A stretch of DNA of 64,000 nucleotides from NCBI GenBank assembly GCA_015061315.1, contig SUWV01000004.1, forward strand, positions 62,001 through 126,000, given 5' to 3'. Under the pieces are notes generated by a model. That model ran no database searches. It was not told the DNA's origin and worked only from the letters and a program-made list of their open reading frames with translations. Shown in pieces: positions 7,708 to 16,681 of the stretch. The translations under genes were made by a program, and so were the position numbers. The stretch is from Lentimicrobiaceae bacterium. GTDB taxonomy: Bacteria > Bacteroidota > Bacteroidia > Bacteroidales > F082. The first letter of the stretch is position 1. Each line of letters starts with the position of its first letter.

Positions 7708-7795
7708 CGGAGAAGGGGGGATTCGAACCCCCGGTAGCCTTTGGGACTACGACAGTTTAGCAAACTGTTGGTTTCAGCCACTCACCCACCTCTCC
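7708..7795 (-). tRNA. tRNA-Ser (anticodon GCT)
   Basis: An 88-nt type II tRNA with a long variable arm. The acceptor GGAGAGG pairs with CTTCTCC, the anticodon loop is TTTGCTA, and the discriminator G is typical of tRNA-Ser. It is the first gene of a leftward Ser-Pro-Pro transcript. Confidence 0.95.
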
Positions 7796-7817
7796 GTGTT
7801 CTGTGGTTTTGCGAGTG

Positions 7818-7847
7818 CAAAGATACATATTTTTTTTATCCATACAA
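7818..7847 (-). promoter_or_regulatory. Predicted promoter of the tRNA-Ser/Pro/Pro operon
   Basis: On the minus strand TTG (7845-7847), a 19-bp spacer and TATCTTTG (7818-7825) lie 22 bp before tRNA-Ser. Confidence 0.75.
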
Positions 7848-7904
7848 CATTTTTATCAAAAAAAATTAATTTAATTTTCTATGCCTATTTTTAATTAAAT
7901 AAAT

Positions 7905-7912
7905 AACTTTGC
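7905..7912 (+). promoter_or_regulatory. Predicted -7 box of the alkaline phosphatase gene
   Basis: TAACTTTG fits TAnnTTTG and lies 16 bp before the ATG. No good -33 element is seen. Confidence 0.5.
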
Positions 7913-7928
7913 AAATAAATTTCTCACT

Positions 7929-9011
7929 ATGAAAAAACACTTGACATTATTCTTACTGATAATTTTAACTTGCTTATTATCAACATCATGTTCTAATAGT
8001 AAATCTAACAATACTACCAATAAGCCTAAAAATATCATACTTCTTATCGGTGACGGCATGAGTATTCCTCAGATATGTGCATCGATGCTAACACAGGAAT
8101 CTCCTACTTCATTTGAGCAATTTCCTGTCACGGGATTAGTAAAAACGCATTCAAAATCTCACAGAATAACAGATTCTGCCGCAGGTGGCACCGCAATTGC
8201 AACAGGTCATAAAACCAACAACGGAATGATAGGCATGAACGCCGACAGCATCGCCGTGCCAAGTATGCTTGAAATATTTTCTGATAGAGGAATGAAAACT
8301 GGTGTAATCGCGACATCTTACATCACACATGCAACTCCTGCATCTTTCGTAGCAAAAAACATAAATAGAAATAATTACGAGGAAATTGCTGCAGATTTCG
8401 CAAATTCTGATAAAGTAGATTTATTAATAGGTGGCGGAAGAAATCATTTTAACAAAAGAAAAGACAATGTCAATTTAATCGAAAAAATGCAATCTGATGG
8501 TTGGAATTATTACGACACATTAATTAATGTAGATATATCTGCTAACAAGATTATCATTCTTGCCGATAACGATCACCTTCCATCATATTCTATGAGAGGA
8601 AACTTCCTGCCTGAAGCCACTTCTTTAGCATTAAGAAATCTTAAAAACAAAAACGGCTTTTTCCTGATGGTCGAAGGATCACAAATAGATTTCGCTTGTC
8701 ATGACAAAGACTCAACATACCTAATCAATGAAATGAACGACTTTAACAACACAATAAATGTAGTTCTTGAATTTGCAGAAGAAAATCCTAACACACTTGT
8801 AATTGTAACTGCTGATCATGAAACAGGAGGATTGACCATTGTCGATCCAGATGAAAACTATACGAAAACAAATTTACACTTTTCTAACGGCAGTCACACC
8901 CCACTTTTAGTTCCAATATTTGCTTTCGGTCCTGAAGCAAATCGCTTTACGGGAATTATGGATAATACTGACATTTTCAAAAAAATCATTGATTTGGCAA
9001 ATAATATTTAA
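7929..9011 (+). CDS. Alkaline phosphatase family lipoprotein
   Basis: A 360-residue PhoA-superfamily phosphomonoesterase. A lipobox ends in Cys21 (LLSTSC), so the enzyme is probably anchored outside the cytoplasm. Metal and active-site motifs follow: LIGDG (Asp42), TDSAAGGTAIATG with the nucleophile Ser83, VEGSQIDFACHD, VTADHETGGL and the late His in GSHTP. The length is at the short end for the family but all blocks are present. It releases phosphate from phosphoesters; the substrate cannot be told from sequence. It stands alone, divergent from the tRNA cluster. Confidence 0.9.
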   Translation: MKKHLTLFLLIILTCLLSTSCSNSKSNNTTNKPKNIILLIGDGMSIPQICASMLTQESPTSFEQFPVTGLVKTHSKSHRITDSAAGGTAIATGHKTNNGMIGMNADSIAVPSMLEIFSDRGMKTGVIATSYITHATPASFVAKNINRNNYEEIAADFANSDKVDLLIGGGRNHFNKRKDNVNLIEKMQSDGWNYYDTLINVDISANKIIILADNDHLPSYSMRGNFLPEATSLALRNLKNKNGFFLMVEGSQIDFACHDKDSTYLINEMNDFNNTINVVLEFAEENPNTLVIVTADHETGGLTIVDPDENYTKTNLHFSNGSHTPLLVPIFAFGPEANRFTGIMDNTDIFKKIIDLANNI

Positions 9012-9040
9012 TTATTATTTTAAAATATGAATATTATTTT

Positions 9041-9048
9041 TAAATTTG
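9041..9048 (+). promoter_or_regulatory. Predicted -7 box of the RRM protein gene
   Basis: TAAATTTG fits TAnnTTTG, giving a leader of about 65 nt before the ATG at 9119. No clear -33 element is seen. Confidence 0.45.
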
Positions 9049-9118
9049 CAACAAAACTAAATTAATAGAGAATTTGTACTGATGAGGTTTAGCTCGTCTA
9101 GAAAGAGAATGTTTGTTT

Positions 9119-9379
9119 ATGAAGATTTTTGTTGCAAAGTTAGGTTTTTATACCAAAGCGGAAGATTTGATAGCGCTTTTTAGTAAGTTTGGAAAAGTGG
9201 ATTCTGCTAAAGTTATCATGGATAGAGAGACAAAACGCTCCAAATGTTATGGTTTTGTTGAAATGCCCAACGATAATGAAGCTTACGTTGCTGTTGTAGA
9301 ATTAAACGAATGTATATTCCAAGGCAGTGTGATAGATGTGAAAAAATCAAAGTTAGAGCAGGTCGTATACACGATATAA
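9119..9379 (+). CDS. RRM-type RNA-binding protein
   Basis: An 86-residue single RRM domain. RNP2 is IFVAKLGF (about residues 3-10) and RNP1 is SKCYGFVEM (about 42-50), carrying the aromatic positions that contact RNA. The ATG at 9119 puts RNP2 at the usual distance from the start; the ATG at 9113 adds only Met-Phe. Small RRM proteins are widespread in Bacteroidetes, where they bind RNA and influence gene expression. It is a stand-alone gene between the phosphatase and tRNA-Arg. Confidence 0.85.
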   Translation: MKIFVAKLGFYTKAEDLIALFSKFGKVDSAKVIMDRETKRSKCYGFVEMPNDNEAYVAVVELNECIFQGSVIDVKKSKLEQVVYTI

Positions 9380-9434
9380 TCATCTTTATATCTGATATAT
9401 AACAAGATAGACAATTTTAAAAAAAATATTATTT

Positions 9435-9468
9435 TTTGTATTTTTATAAATAAAAAATTGTATCTTTG
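9435..9468 (+). promoter_or_regulatory. Predicted promoter of tRNA-Arg(TCT)
   Basis: TTTG (9435-9438) and TATCTTTG (9461-9468), 16 bp before the tRNA; the same arrangement as at tRNA-Arg(ACG). Confidence 0.7.
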
Positions 9469-9484
9469 CAGACGCAAATGCGAT

Positions 9485-9558
9485 GGTTCGGTAGCTCAGC
9501 TGGATAGAGCAACAGCCTTCTAAGCTGTGGGTCTTGGGTTCGAATCCCAACCGGATCA
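9485..9558 (+). tRNA. tRNA-Arg (anticodon TCT)
   Basis: A 74-nt cloverleaf. The acceptor GGTTCGG pairs with CCGGATC using two G-T pairs, the anticodon stem is ACAGC/GCTGT with loop CTTCTAA, and the discriminator is A. Confidence 0.95.
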
Positions 9559-9570
9559 CAAAATCGAATG

Positions 9571-9602
9571 AGACTGACTTAAACGAGTCAGTCTTTTTTT
9601 TT
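9571..9602 (+). terminator. Terminator after tRNA-Arg(TCT)
   Basis: AGACTGACT (9571-9579) pairs perfectly with AGTCAGTCT (9585-9593), followed by a long T-run. It ends 16 bp before pncB. Confidence 0.9.
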
Positions 9603-9617
9603 AAAACATTCTTTGAT

Positions 9618-11084
9618 ATGGATTTAAATATTGCTTATTGCTCCGACAAGTACCAATACACAATGGGAAAATCTTTCTTCGATAGCGGAATGAAAGATAA
9701 ACGTGCTGTCTTCAACCTGTTTTATAGAAAAGCTCCCGACACCAACAACTGGGCTGTCGTTAGCGGCGTCACGGAAGTGTTGGAAGTCATTAAAGGTTTG
9801 AATTGTAAAGACGAACATTTCTTTGAACAGTTTTTACCTGGCGAAGAATATAAGGAAGTACGTAAATATTTCGCCAATATGAAATTTACAGGCAATGTTT
9901 ATGCGATGCGTGAAGGTGAAATCGCGTTTCCTACACAACCGATAATAACTATTGAAGCTCCTATTATTGAAGGTCAAGTTCTTGAAACTCCATTGCTTTC
10001 AATCATGAATCATCAGATGGCAGTGGCAACTAAAGCCTCACGTGTAACTCGTAGCACGACAAAACCTGTTAGTGAATTTGGCAGCCGTCGCGCTCATGGT
10101 CCTTGGGCTGCAATATATGGCGGAAAAGCTGCTTTTATAGGTGGTTGCGCTAATAGTTCCAATATCATCTCCGGAACTAAATTCGGCTTCCCTCCTACTG
10201 GCACAATGGCTCACAGCTATGTCACTTCTTTCGGCTGTAGCATTAAAGGCGAATATACAGCTTTTGATACTTATATAAAAACTCATAAGTCAGAGGTGCT
10301 TATCTTATTGATTGATACTTACGACACATTAAAATGTGGTATCAAGAACGCTATTAAGGCTTTCAAAGAAAACGGCATCGATGATAATTATCCATACGGA
10401 TATGGAGTTCGATTAGATAGCGGCGACTTGACTTATCTTTCAGTAAAATGTCGTGAAATGCTCGACGAAGCTGGACTTTATAAATGTAAGATATTTGCTA
10501 CTAATGCCTTAGATGAATATCTGATCACTGAATTGGAACGTCAAGGTTGCAAGGTAGATTCTTATGGTGTTGGTGATGCAATAGCTACAAGCAAACATAA
10601 TCCTTGTTTTGGTAATGTCTATAAACTTGTTCAAGTAGATGATAATCCTGTACTTAAACGTTCCGAAGATAGAATCAAACTCATCAATCCTGGATTTCAA
10701 ATCACTTATAGAATAATTCAAAACGGTAAGTTTAAAGTTGATGTGACATGCTTGCGTGGTGATGATTTGTCAAAGGCAATAGAATCAAACAAAACCATTA
10801 CGCTTCGTGACGAACGCGACAGATTTAAATCTATGACATTCAACGAAGGCAAATATGAATATAGAACTTTACAGGAACAAATTGTAAAAGACGGAGAGGT
10901 TATTTATCAAGATATTTCTATACAAGAAAAACAAAATTATTATAAAGATAATTTATCGCATCTTGATGATACCCAGAAACGTCTCATAAATCCACATTAT
11001 TATAAATGTGATATTTCAGACTCTCTTTATGATTTGAAGAACTCTTTGATTGATAATTTAGTAAAAGAAATAGAACAATTGTAG
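9618..11084 (+). CDS. pncB: Nicotinate phosphoribosyltransferase
   Basis: A 488-residue NAPRTase, which makes nicotinate mononucleotide from nicotinate and PRPP in the NAD salvage pathway. N-terminal YQYTMGKSFFDSGM, the RRAHGPWAA segment, ANSSNIISGTKFG, GTMAHSYV and GVRLDSGDL are typical phosphate- and PRPP-binding blocks of the family. The start at 9618 (MDLNIAY) is chosen because the in-frame extension to 9534 reads through the tRNA 3' end and its terminator. No promoter is evident between terminator and ATG, so expression may depend on read-through or an unusual promoter. Confidence 0.92.
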   Translation: MDLNIAYCSDKYQYTMGKSFFDSGMKDKRAVFNLFYRKAPDTNNWAVVSGVTEVLEVIKGLNCKDEHFFEQFLPGEEYKEVRKYFANMKFTGNVYAMREGEIAFPTQPIITIEAPIIEGQVLETPLLSIMNHQMAVATKASRVTRSTTKPVSEFGSRRAHGPWAAIYGGKAAFIGGCANSSNIISGTKFGFPPTGTMAHSYVTSFGCSIKGEYTAFDTYIKTHKSEVLILLIDTYDTLKCGIKNAIKAFKENGIDDNYPYGYGVRLDSGDLTYLSVKCREMLDEAGLYKCKIFATNALDEYLITELERQGCKVDSYGVGDAIATSKHNPCFGNVYKLVQVDDNPVLKRSEDRIKLINPGFQITYRIIQNGKFKVDVTCLRGDDLSKAIESNKTITLRDERDRFKSMTFNEGKYEYRTLQEQIVKDGEVIYQDISIQEKQNYYKDNLSHLDDTQKRLINPHYYKCDISDSLYDLKNSLIDNLVKEIEQL

Positions 11085-11139
11085 TATTATAAATTTTAAT
11101 TAATATTTATATTTTCGATAATCGTATTGAAAATATCTA

Positions 11140-11171
11140 TTTGACAAATATTGTTATTTAATATATTTTTG
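11140..11171 (+). promoter_or_regulatory. Predicted promoter of rubrerythrin
   Basis: TTTG at 11140-11143, a 20-bp spacer and TATTTTTG at 11164-11171. The leader to the ATG at 11250 is about 70 nt. Confidence 0.7.
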
Positions 11172-11189
11172 CAACGTTAAAAGGGATTG

Positions 11190-11209
11190 AACAAAATTAT
11201 AATTTTGTT
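11190..11209. promoter_or_regulatory. 20-bp perfect palindrome in the rubrerythrin leader
   Basis: AACAAAATTATAATTTTGTT reads the same on both strands and starts 18 bp after the -7 box. Its ATTATAAT centre recalls Fur/PerR-type operators, suggesting redox or metal control; this is inference. Confidence 0.55.
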
Positions 11210-11249
11210 GTTAAAATATAAATTCATTAACTAAAAAAAACATTGAATC

Positions 11250-11825
11250 ATGAAAAGCGTAAAAGGAACACAGACAGAAAAGAATCTTTTGAAATCATTT
11301 GCAGGTGAATCACAAGCTCGTTCACGTTATAAATTCTTTGCTTCAAAAGCTCGTAAAGAAGGTTACGAACAAATTGCTGCTGTTTTTGAAGAGACTGCTG
11401 AACAAGAAAAAGAACATGCAGAACGTTTCTTTAAGTTCTTAGAAGGTGGAATGGTGGAAATCACTGCTACTTTCCCTGCTGGAGTTATCGGCACAACAAT
11501 GGAAAACTTACGCGCTGCCGCTGAAGGTGAAAACGAAGAATGGGTTGACTTATATCCAGAATTTGCTCGTATTGCTGAAGAAGAAGGTTTCTCTGCAATA
11601 GCAACAGTATGGAGAAAAGTCGCTGAAGTTGAAGCTTTCCACGAACAACGTTATCGTCGTCTTCTCGCTCGCGTTGAAGCAGGTCAAGTATTTGAACGCG
11701 AAGAAGAAATTGAATGGCAATGCCGTAACTGCGGATACGTACACAAAGGCAAATCAGCTCCAAAGATGTGTCCTGCATGCGCTCATGAACAAGCTTACTT
11801 CGAACCAAGAAGAGATAATTATTGA
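11250..11825 (+). CDS. rbr: Rubrerythrin
   Basis: A 191-residue rubrerythrin, a cytoplasmic non-haem iron peroxidase that reduces H2O2 in anaerobes. The ferritin-like di-iron domain shows [19 protein letters not shown], and the second pair in [15 protein letters not shown]. The C-terminal rubredoxin-like domain shows [10 protein letters not shown] and [11 protein letters not shown] (about 155-185). Length and order are standard. The gene is monocistronic, with its own promoter, a palindromic leader and a terminator 7 bp after the stop. Confidence 0.96.
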   Translation: MKSVKGTQTEKNLLKSFAGESQARSRYKFFASKARKEGYEQIAAVFEETAEQEKEHAERFFKFLEGGMVEITATFPAGVIGTTMENLRAAAEGENEEWVDLYPEFARIAEEEGFSAIATVWRKVAEVEAFHEQRYRRLLARVEAGQVFEREEEIEWQCRNCGYVHKGKSAPKMCPACAHEQAYFEPRRDNY

Positions 11826-11832
11826 TAATAAT

Positions 11833-11861
11833 AAAGTTCCCCACTCGGGGAACTTTTTCTT
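11833..11861 (+). terminator. Terminator after rubrerythrin
   Basis: AAAGTTCCCC (11833-11842) pairs with GGGGAACTTT (11847-11856) around a 4-nt loop, followed by T-rich sequence. It also separates rbr from the convergent aroC. Confidence 0.9.
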
Positions 11862-11866
11862 TTTCA

Positions 11867-12877
11867 TTAAAATCGATACAACTCCATATCCATAATTGCA
11901 ATAGCCGTCATTGCTTCAACAATAGGCAACACACGCGGAACGACACAAACGTCGTGACGCCCTTCTACATTATATGTCACCTCCTCACCTTCTTTATTGA
12001 CAGTTTTCTGAGTTTGCATTATTGTTGGAATAGGCTTGAAAGCCACGTTAAAATATATCTTCTCACCATTTGAAATACCGCCTTGTATTCCTCCTGAATG
12101 ATTTGTCTCTGTCTTTATACAACCATTCTCATCTCTAACAAAAAGGTCGTTGCATTGCGAGCCATACATTGAAGCGGCCTTAAATCCTTCGCCATATTCA
12201 AAGCCTTTCACAGCATTGATACTGAACATGGCTTCTGCTAATGCGGCTTGTAATTTCTTAAAATGAGGCTCTCCTAAACCAATCTCGACATTATCAACTT
12301 CAACCCTTACGATGGCTCCAACTGTGTCGTGTCGGTCTTTTACTTTTTGAAGTATCTCCTGTATCTCTTCCATAGAAAAAGAATCACTTCTCTCCTCACC
12401 TATTTGTGTTACAAATGATTTAATATTGATATTTATAGAATGTAATATTTGTTTAGCGATGGCACCTGCCACTACGCAAGGTAATAATGTTCTTGCCGAG
12501 CTTCTGCCTCCTCCTCTATGATCTCTCAATCCATATTTTTGGTAATACGTATAATCGGCATGTGATGGACGATAAATATCTTTTATATTGTCATAATCTG
12601 ACGACTTGGCATCTTCATTTTTAATTATAAATGCGATTGGCGTTCCTAATGTCATTCCTTCGTAAATACCTGATAAAAATATAACTTTATCAGGTTCATT
12701 TCTCTGCGATGAAGTCGTGTCTTGAGCTGTCTTTCTCCTTCTTAGTTCATCTTCAATCATTTTGAAATCAACGGGTACGCCTGAAGGACATCCATCTATA
12801 ACTCCTCCGATAGCTTCACCATGCGATTCCCCAAATGTTGTGAGACAGAATCTTGTCCCAAAAGTATTTACACCCAT
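11867..12877 (-). CDS. aroC: Chorismate synthase
   Basis: A 336-residue chorismate synthase, converting EPSP to chorismate with reduced FMN at the end of the shikimate pathway. Family signatures are FGESHGEAIGGVIDGCP near the N-terminus, RPSHADYTYYQKYG and DHRGGGRSSARTL in the middle, and GRHDVCVVPRVLPIVEAM near the end. Length is within the normal 330-400 range. It is convergent with rbr and downstream of the DUF349 gene, from which a terminator separates it. No other shikimate genes are nearby. Confidence 0.96.
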   Translation of the reverse strand: MGVNTFGTRFCLTTFGESHGEAIGGVIDGCPSGVPVDFKMIEDELRRRKTAQDTTSSQRNEPDKVIFLSGIYEGMTLGTPIAFIIKNEDAKSSDYDNIKDIYRPSHADYTYYQKYGLRDHRGGGRSSARTLLPCVVAGAIAKQILHSININIKSFVTQIGEERSDSFSMEEIQEILQKVKDRHDTVGAIVRVEVDNVEIGLGEPHFKKLQAALAEAMFSINAVKGFEYGEGFKAASMYGSQCNDLFVRDENGCIKTETNHSGGIQGGISNGEKIYFNVAFKPIPTIMQTQKTVNKEGEEVTYNVEGRHDVCVVPRVLPIVEAMTAIAIMDMELYRF

Positions 12878-12926
12878 AAGCTCATTTTTATATATTATTA
12901 CAATATTAATTTTATCAAAACACTAT

Positions 12927-12957
12927 AAAAAAAGCTGCACATTACGTACAGCTTTTT
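12927..12957 (-). terminator. Terminator after the DUF349 gene
   Basis: On the minus strand AAAAAGCTGTAC and GTGCAGCTTTTTTT form a stem followed by a T-run, 13 bp after the stop at 12970. Confidence 0.8.
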
Positions 12958-12969
12958 CACGAAAATTAT

Positions 12970-14895
12970 TTACTGCTCGTTGAGAATTTTCAATTTAGTT
13001 TCTAACACTTTAACATCGTTTTTAGCTCTGTTAATTTTCTTTTCGTATTCAGCTCTCATTATTTCTGATTGCTTGCTGTTTGAGAAGAATCCGATGTTAT
13101 TTTCCAGAACACTGATTTCTTCACGTAACTTATTTATTTTATTAGTCAATATATTACGTTCCTTTCTTACCTTATCGCGTGATTCTGGGTCTTCTTTCAT
13201 GCCTTCTACCATGTTACGATATTCGGCTGTTGAGATTTCGTTTTCATTGAATTTCATTTTGTCGAATAAGGCGTCGACAGATTTACGATATTCGTCTTGT
13301 ACGGAATCTTTATATTTCATAGGAACATAACCTATTGCCATCCATTCTCTTTGGAATGCCTTGATAGCATTCATATTTTCTGCGCGATCTTTCTGGATTT
13401 CGTATGCCTTGATACGTTCTATAAGTTCTTTCTTAAGTCTGAGGTTTTCTTCTTCAACACCTTTTATGCCGCTGAAATGCTCAGATTTATTTGTAAAGAA
13501 AGCATCGCATGCTGAACGGAATCTCTTCCATATTTTATCTGAATGACGCTTTGGAACTGGACCTATTTTCTTCCATTCTTCCTGAAGTTTCTTGATACGA
13601 TCTGTTGCTTTTTTCCATTCTTTGCTGTCGACAAGCGATTCTGCTTCAACACAAAGTTGTAACTTCAGATTATAATTCTCTAATTGTTGTTCTTTCAATC
13701 TGCTGAAAAACTCTTTCTTATTGTTAAAGAACAAATCCATAGAGCCTTTGAAACGTGCCCAGATTTCATCGTTAAGTTTCTTTTGAGCTGGACCTAACGA
13801 CTTCCATAACTTAAAGAGATCGTTGACATCATTAGATTTCTTTTGCCAAGCTCCAATACTATTGATATTATCATTGAGAAGCTCTTCTATCTTTTCACAG
13901 ATAACTACTTTTGCATCGTAATTGGCTTGTTGTTCTTCTTGAATCTTAGAATAATGTTCACGACGTATCTGATTGATTTTATCTGTAGTATTCTTAAAAC
14001 GTTCCCAGATCTCATCTTTCTTCTCTTGTGGAACTGGTCCTATTTCTTTCCATTCGTCATGATATTTCTGCAAAAGTTTGAAAGCTTTTGTTACTGATTT
14101 TTCAAGAAGTAATTCTTCTGTCTTTTCACATAATTCAATCTTTGCTTCCAAGTTCTTTTTGAGATCTAAATCACGCAACTCACGGTTAATCTTTACTTTG
14201 TCGTAAAACTTTTCAACCAAGAAATGATAGTTATTCCATAAGTTTGTTATCTCTGTTGCAGGAACTTGACCTATTTCTTTCCATCTGTCTTGAAGCTCAC
14301 GGAACTCATCGTAGGTCTTCTTTAATGTCTCTTCCGAATTGATAAGCTGTTTTAATTCTTCTAATATTGCGTTTTTCTGTTGAAGATTAACAACTTTCTG
14401 TTCTTCTAAGGCCTCATTATATTTCAGCTTGTTGTCTCTGAAAATATTGAAAGCAGCTTTAAAACGAAGTTCGAGCGGATCTTCTACGTGCTCGTAATTT
14501 TCTTTCTCGCCACCATCTAAAATGAATTGCTCCATTTCCTTGTCTCTCTCTTCCTTACATATTCTCAAGAAATTAGATTTTATTGAAGCAACTTTATCTT
14601 TTATCTTAACAACGTCCGTATCCTGAACTGTCTCCTCTAAAACCTCAATCAGCTGTAACTTGTTATATTCACTGAAATCATAGTCAGTCTCAACTTCTTC
14701 ATTATCTTCATCTTCATCATTATTGAGTTCGAGATTAACCAAGTCTTCGTCTAATTTTTCGACAACTTCTACTCTTGGCAATGTCTCTTCAATAACTTTT
14801 TCATCTTCTGTCACTTTCACTTCAAGTTCGACAGCATTAGGCAAAATGTTAGGCTGTATAAGCTTCACAATTTCATTACGTTCGTTAGCATTCAT
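12970..14895 (-). CDS. DUF349 repeat protein
   Basis: A 641-residue, highly charged helical protein. Its acidic N-terminus (about 1-70) precedes at least five DUF349 units recognisable by the pattern W-K-x-[IL]-G-x-[VA]-P followed by a W-x-R-F-like motif: WKEIGQVP, WKEIGPVP, WKSLGPAQ, WKKIGPVP and WMAIGYVP. It ends in a coiled coil. DUF349 proteins are common in Bacteroidetes, and their biochemical role is not established; the repeats suggest a scaffold or nucleic-acid-associated protein. It appears to be a single-gene transcript. Confidence 0.88.
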   Translation of the reverse strand: MNANERNEIVKLIQPNILPNAVELEVKVTEDEKVIEETLPRVEVVEKLDEDLVNLELNNDEDEDNEEVETDYDFSEYNKLQLIEVLEETVQDTDVVKIKDKVASIKSNFLRICKEERDKEMEQFILDGGEKENYEHVEDPLELRFKAAFNIFRDNKLKYNEALEEQKVVNLQQKNAILEELKQLINSEETLKKTYDEFRELQDRWKEIGQVPATEITNLWNNYHFLVEKFYDKVKINRELRDLDLKKNLEAKIELCEKTEELLLEKSVTKAFKLLQKYHDEWKEIGPVPQEKKDEIWERFKNTTDKINQIRREHYSKIQEEQQANYDAKVVICEKIEELLNDNINSIGAWQKKSNDVNDLFKLWKSLGPAQKKLNDEIWARFKGSMDLFFNNKKEFFSRLKEQQLENYNLKLQLCVEAESLVDSKEWKKATDRIKKLQEEWKKIGPVPKRHSDKIWKRFRSACDAFFTNKSEHFSGIKGVEEENLRLKKELIERIKAYEIQKDRAENMNAIKAFQREWMAIGYVPMKYKDSVQDEYRKSVDALFDKMKFNENEISTAEYRNMVEGMKEDPESRDKVRKERNILTNKINKLREEISVLENNIGFFSNSKQSEIMRAEYEKKINRAKNDVKVLETKLKILNEQ

Positions 14896-14993
14896 ATCTT
14901 AATAATTTTAATTCTCAATCTCTTGCGAGATCTCGATTAGGGTTGATAATCATGAGAGCGAAAATTCACATCTCACATTCACTTAATTTTCTG

Positions 14994-15001
14994 CAAAGAT
15001 A
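14994..15001 (-). promoter_or_regulatory. Predicted -7 box of the DUF349 gene
   Basis: TATCTTTG on the minus strand, about 100 nt before the ATG at 14895. The leader contains a short GAGATCTC palindrome. No good -33 element. Confidence 0.45.
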
Positions 15002-15114
15002 AAAATATTTTTACGTAAATTCTAAAAAAAACATAAAAAACTATGTTAATAAATATGTCTTTCTTTCTGACTTATTTTATTGAAAAAAGGCGCATGTTAC
15101 AAGCATATTTTTTG

Positions 15115-15122
15115 TAAATTTG
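15115..15122 (+). promoter_or_regulatory. Predicted -7 box of the kinase/RapZ-C gene
   Basis: TAAATTTG, 17 bp before the ATG at 15140. Confidence 0.45.
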
Positions 15123-15139
15123 TAGACTACAATATTTAA

Positions 15140-16603
15140 ATGATGAAAAATAAACAAGAAATAAAAAACAGCATAATAGACTTGATGCAGAGTAATTTGC
15201 ACGAAAATGTACTCGATATTAATCTGCTGCCTGCTTCTGGTTCTTCGAGGGTTTATTATAGAATCTCAACAGAAAAAGACACATTTATTGCTACTTACAA
15301 TTCTAATATAGAGGAAAACAAGGCTTTTTTGATATTCTCAAAACATTTTGATAATTTAAATCTGCCAGTTCCACAAATACTTGCAGTGAATGCCGATATG
15401 GATTGTTATATTCAATCTGATTTAGGTGATACTTCATTATTTAATTATGTTCAAGATTGTGTTAAAAATAATTTATATAATGATGAGACTATAGAATTAT
15501 ATAAAGATGCTATTTCAAATCTTGTTGATTTTCAAATTAAAGGAAACATAAACCTTGACTATTCTGTAGCTTACCCTTCTTCTTCTTTCGATAGAAATTC
15601 TATTCTTGATGATCTCAATTATTTTAAATATTATTTCTTGAAGGTTAATGATGAGATTGTTTTTAATGAAAGTAAATTAAATGCTGATTTTCATAATATT
15701 GCGAATTATATAATAGAAGCTCCAGCCGATTATTTTATGTATCGCGATTTTCAGTCAAGAAATATCATGATTAAAAACAATAAAACTTATTTTATTGACT
15801 ATCAAGGAGGAAGAAAAGGTCCACTTCAATATGACATCGTTTCATTACTTTATCAAGTCAAAGCTCAGTTGCCGGATTCTTTGAGAAACGATTTGCTTGC
15901 TCATTATAAAACTCAATTAAGTAAATATCTCGATGTAAAAGATATAGAATTTGACAAATATTACCATGCCTTTGTTTTATTAAGATTATTACAAGTACTT
16001 GGTGCATATGGATTTAGAGGTTTAATACAAAAGAAACAGCATTTTATTGAAAGCATTCCTTACGCGTTAAATGAATTGATTTCTTTAAGCGACAAATTAG
16101 ATTTTCCTTTTGAGACTCCAGAGTTGAATAATGTTTTAAATCAATTGAACGTATTGCTTTCTAAGTATAAACACATTGATAATGAAAAGCTAACTGTCAC
16201 TGTGAATAGTTTTTCATATAAAAATGGCGGCATTCCGGAAGACCGTAGCGGTAATTGCGGAGGTTTTGTCTTTGATTGTCGAGCTTTGCCTAATCCTGGT
16301 CGTTTTGCAGAATATAAAAAACTTACAGGTCAAGATGCCGAAGTTCAAGATTATCTGAATAAATATAAAGATGTTAACGATTTTTTAGAATTGACACATT
16401 CTCTTATATTTCAATCTGTTGAGAATTATTTAGAAAGGAACTTCAAAAATCTATTCGTTAATTTTGGATGCACTGGAGGTCAGCATCGTTCTGTTTTTTT
16501 TGCAGAAAAGATGGCTCACGCACTGAGAGAGAAATATCCTCAGATAAAAGTCGTCTTGAATCACATTGCTCAAAATAAACATTATGTGTATGAAAATGAA
16601 TGA
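15140..16603 (+). CDS. APH-type kinase fused to a RapZ C-terminal domain
   Basis: A 487-residue two-domain protein. Residues about 1-340 are an aminoglycoside-phosphotransferase-like kinase: LPASGSSRVYYRI near the nucleotide loop, YRDFQSRN (201-208) as catalytic loop with Asp203, and IDYQGGRKGP with the metal-binding Asp220. This style resembles the amino-sugar kinase AmgK. Residues about 350-487 match the RapZ C-terminal domain, with GNCGGFVFDCR and the hallmark GCTGGQHRSV (443-452). In E. coli that domain senses glucosamine-6-phosphate. A cell-wall sugar kinase linked to a sugar-phosphate sensor is a reasonable inference. Substrate is unproven. Confidence 0.85.
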   Translation: MMKNKQEIKNSIIDLMQSNLHENVLDINLLPASGSSRVYYRISTEKDTFIATYNSNIEENKAFLIFSKHFDNLNLPVPQILAVNADMDCYIQSDLGDTSLFNYVQDCVKNNLYNDETIELYKDAISNLVDFQIKGNINLDYSVAYPSSSFDRNSILDDLNYFKYYFLKVNDEIVFNESKLNADFHNIANYIIEAPADYFMYRDFQSRNIMIKNNKTYFIDYQGGRKGPLQYDIVSLLYQVKAQLPDSLRNDLLAHYKTQLSKYLDVKDIEFDKYYHAFVLLRLLQVLGAYGFRGLIQKKQHFIESIPYALNELISLSDKLDFPFETPELNNVLNQLNVLLSKYKHIDNEKLTVTVNSFSYKNGGIPEDRSGNCGGFVFDCRALPNPGRFAEYKKLTGQDAEVQDYLNKYKDVNDFLELTHSLIFQSVENYLERNFKNLFVNFGCTGGQHRSVFFAEKMAHALREKYPQIKVVLNHIAQNKHYVYENE

Positions 16604-16681
16604 GAAAAGAATAGTATTTATTCTCGCTTCAGAACTTTGGTTTGATTTAGGAACTCAAGAACAATTAAAGGAGGCTTCATC

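Noticed and set aside
7586..7894. Rightward open frame of 102 codons over the tRNA cluster
   Set aside because: It is the antisense of tRNA-Pro and tRNA-Ser; the GFEPATPC-like peptide is a well-known artefact of T-arms.
9079..9104. CTGATGA followed by GAAA, as in a hammerhead ribozyme core
   Set aside because: No credible stem II or flanking stems I and III can be drawn; chance match.
11485..11901. Minus-strand frames over rubrerythrin
   Set aside because: Shadows of a strongly conserved coding sequence on the plus strand.
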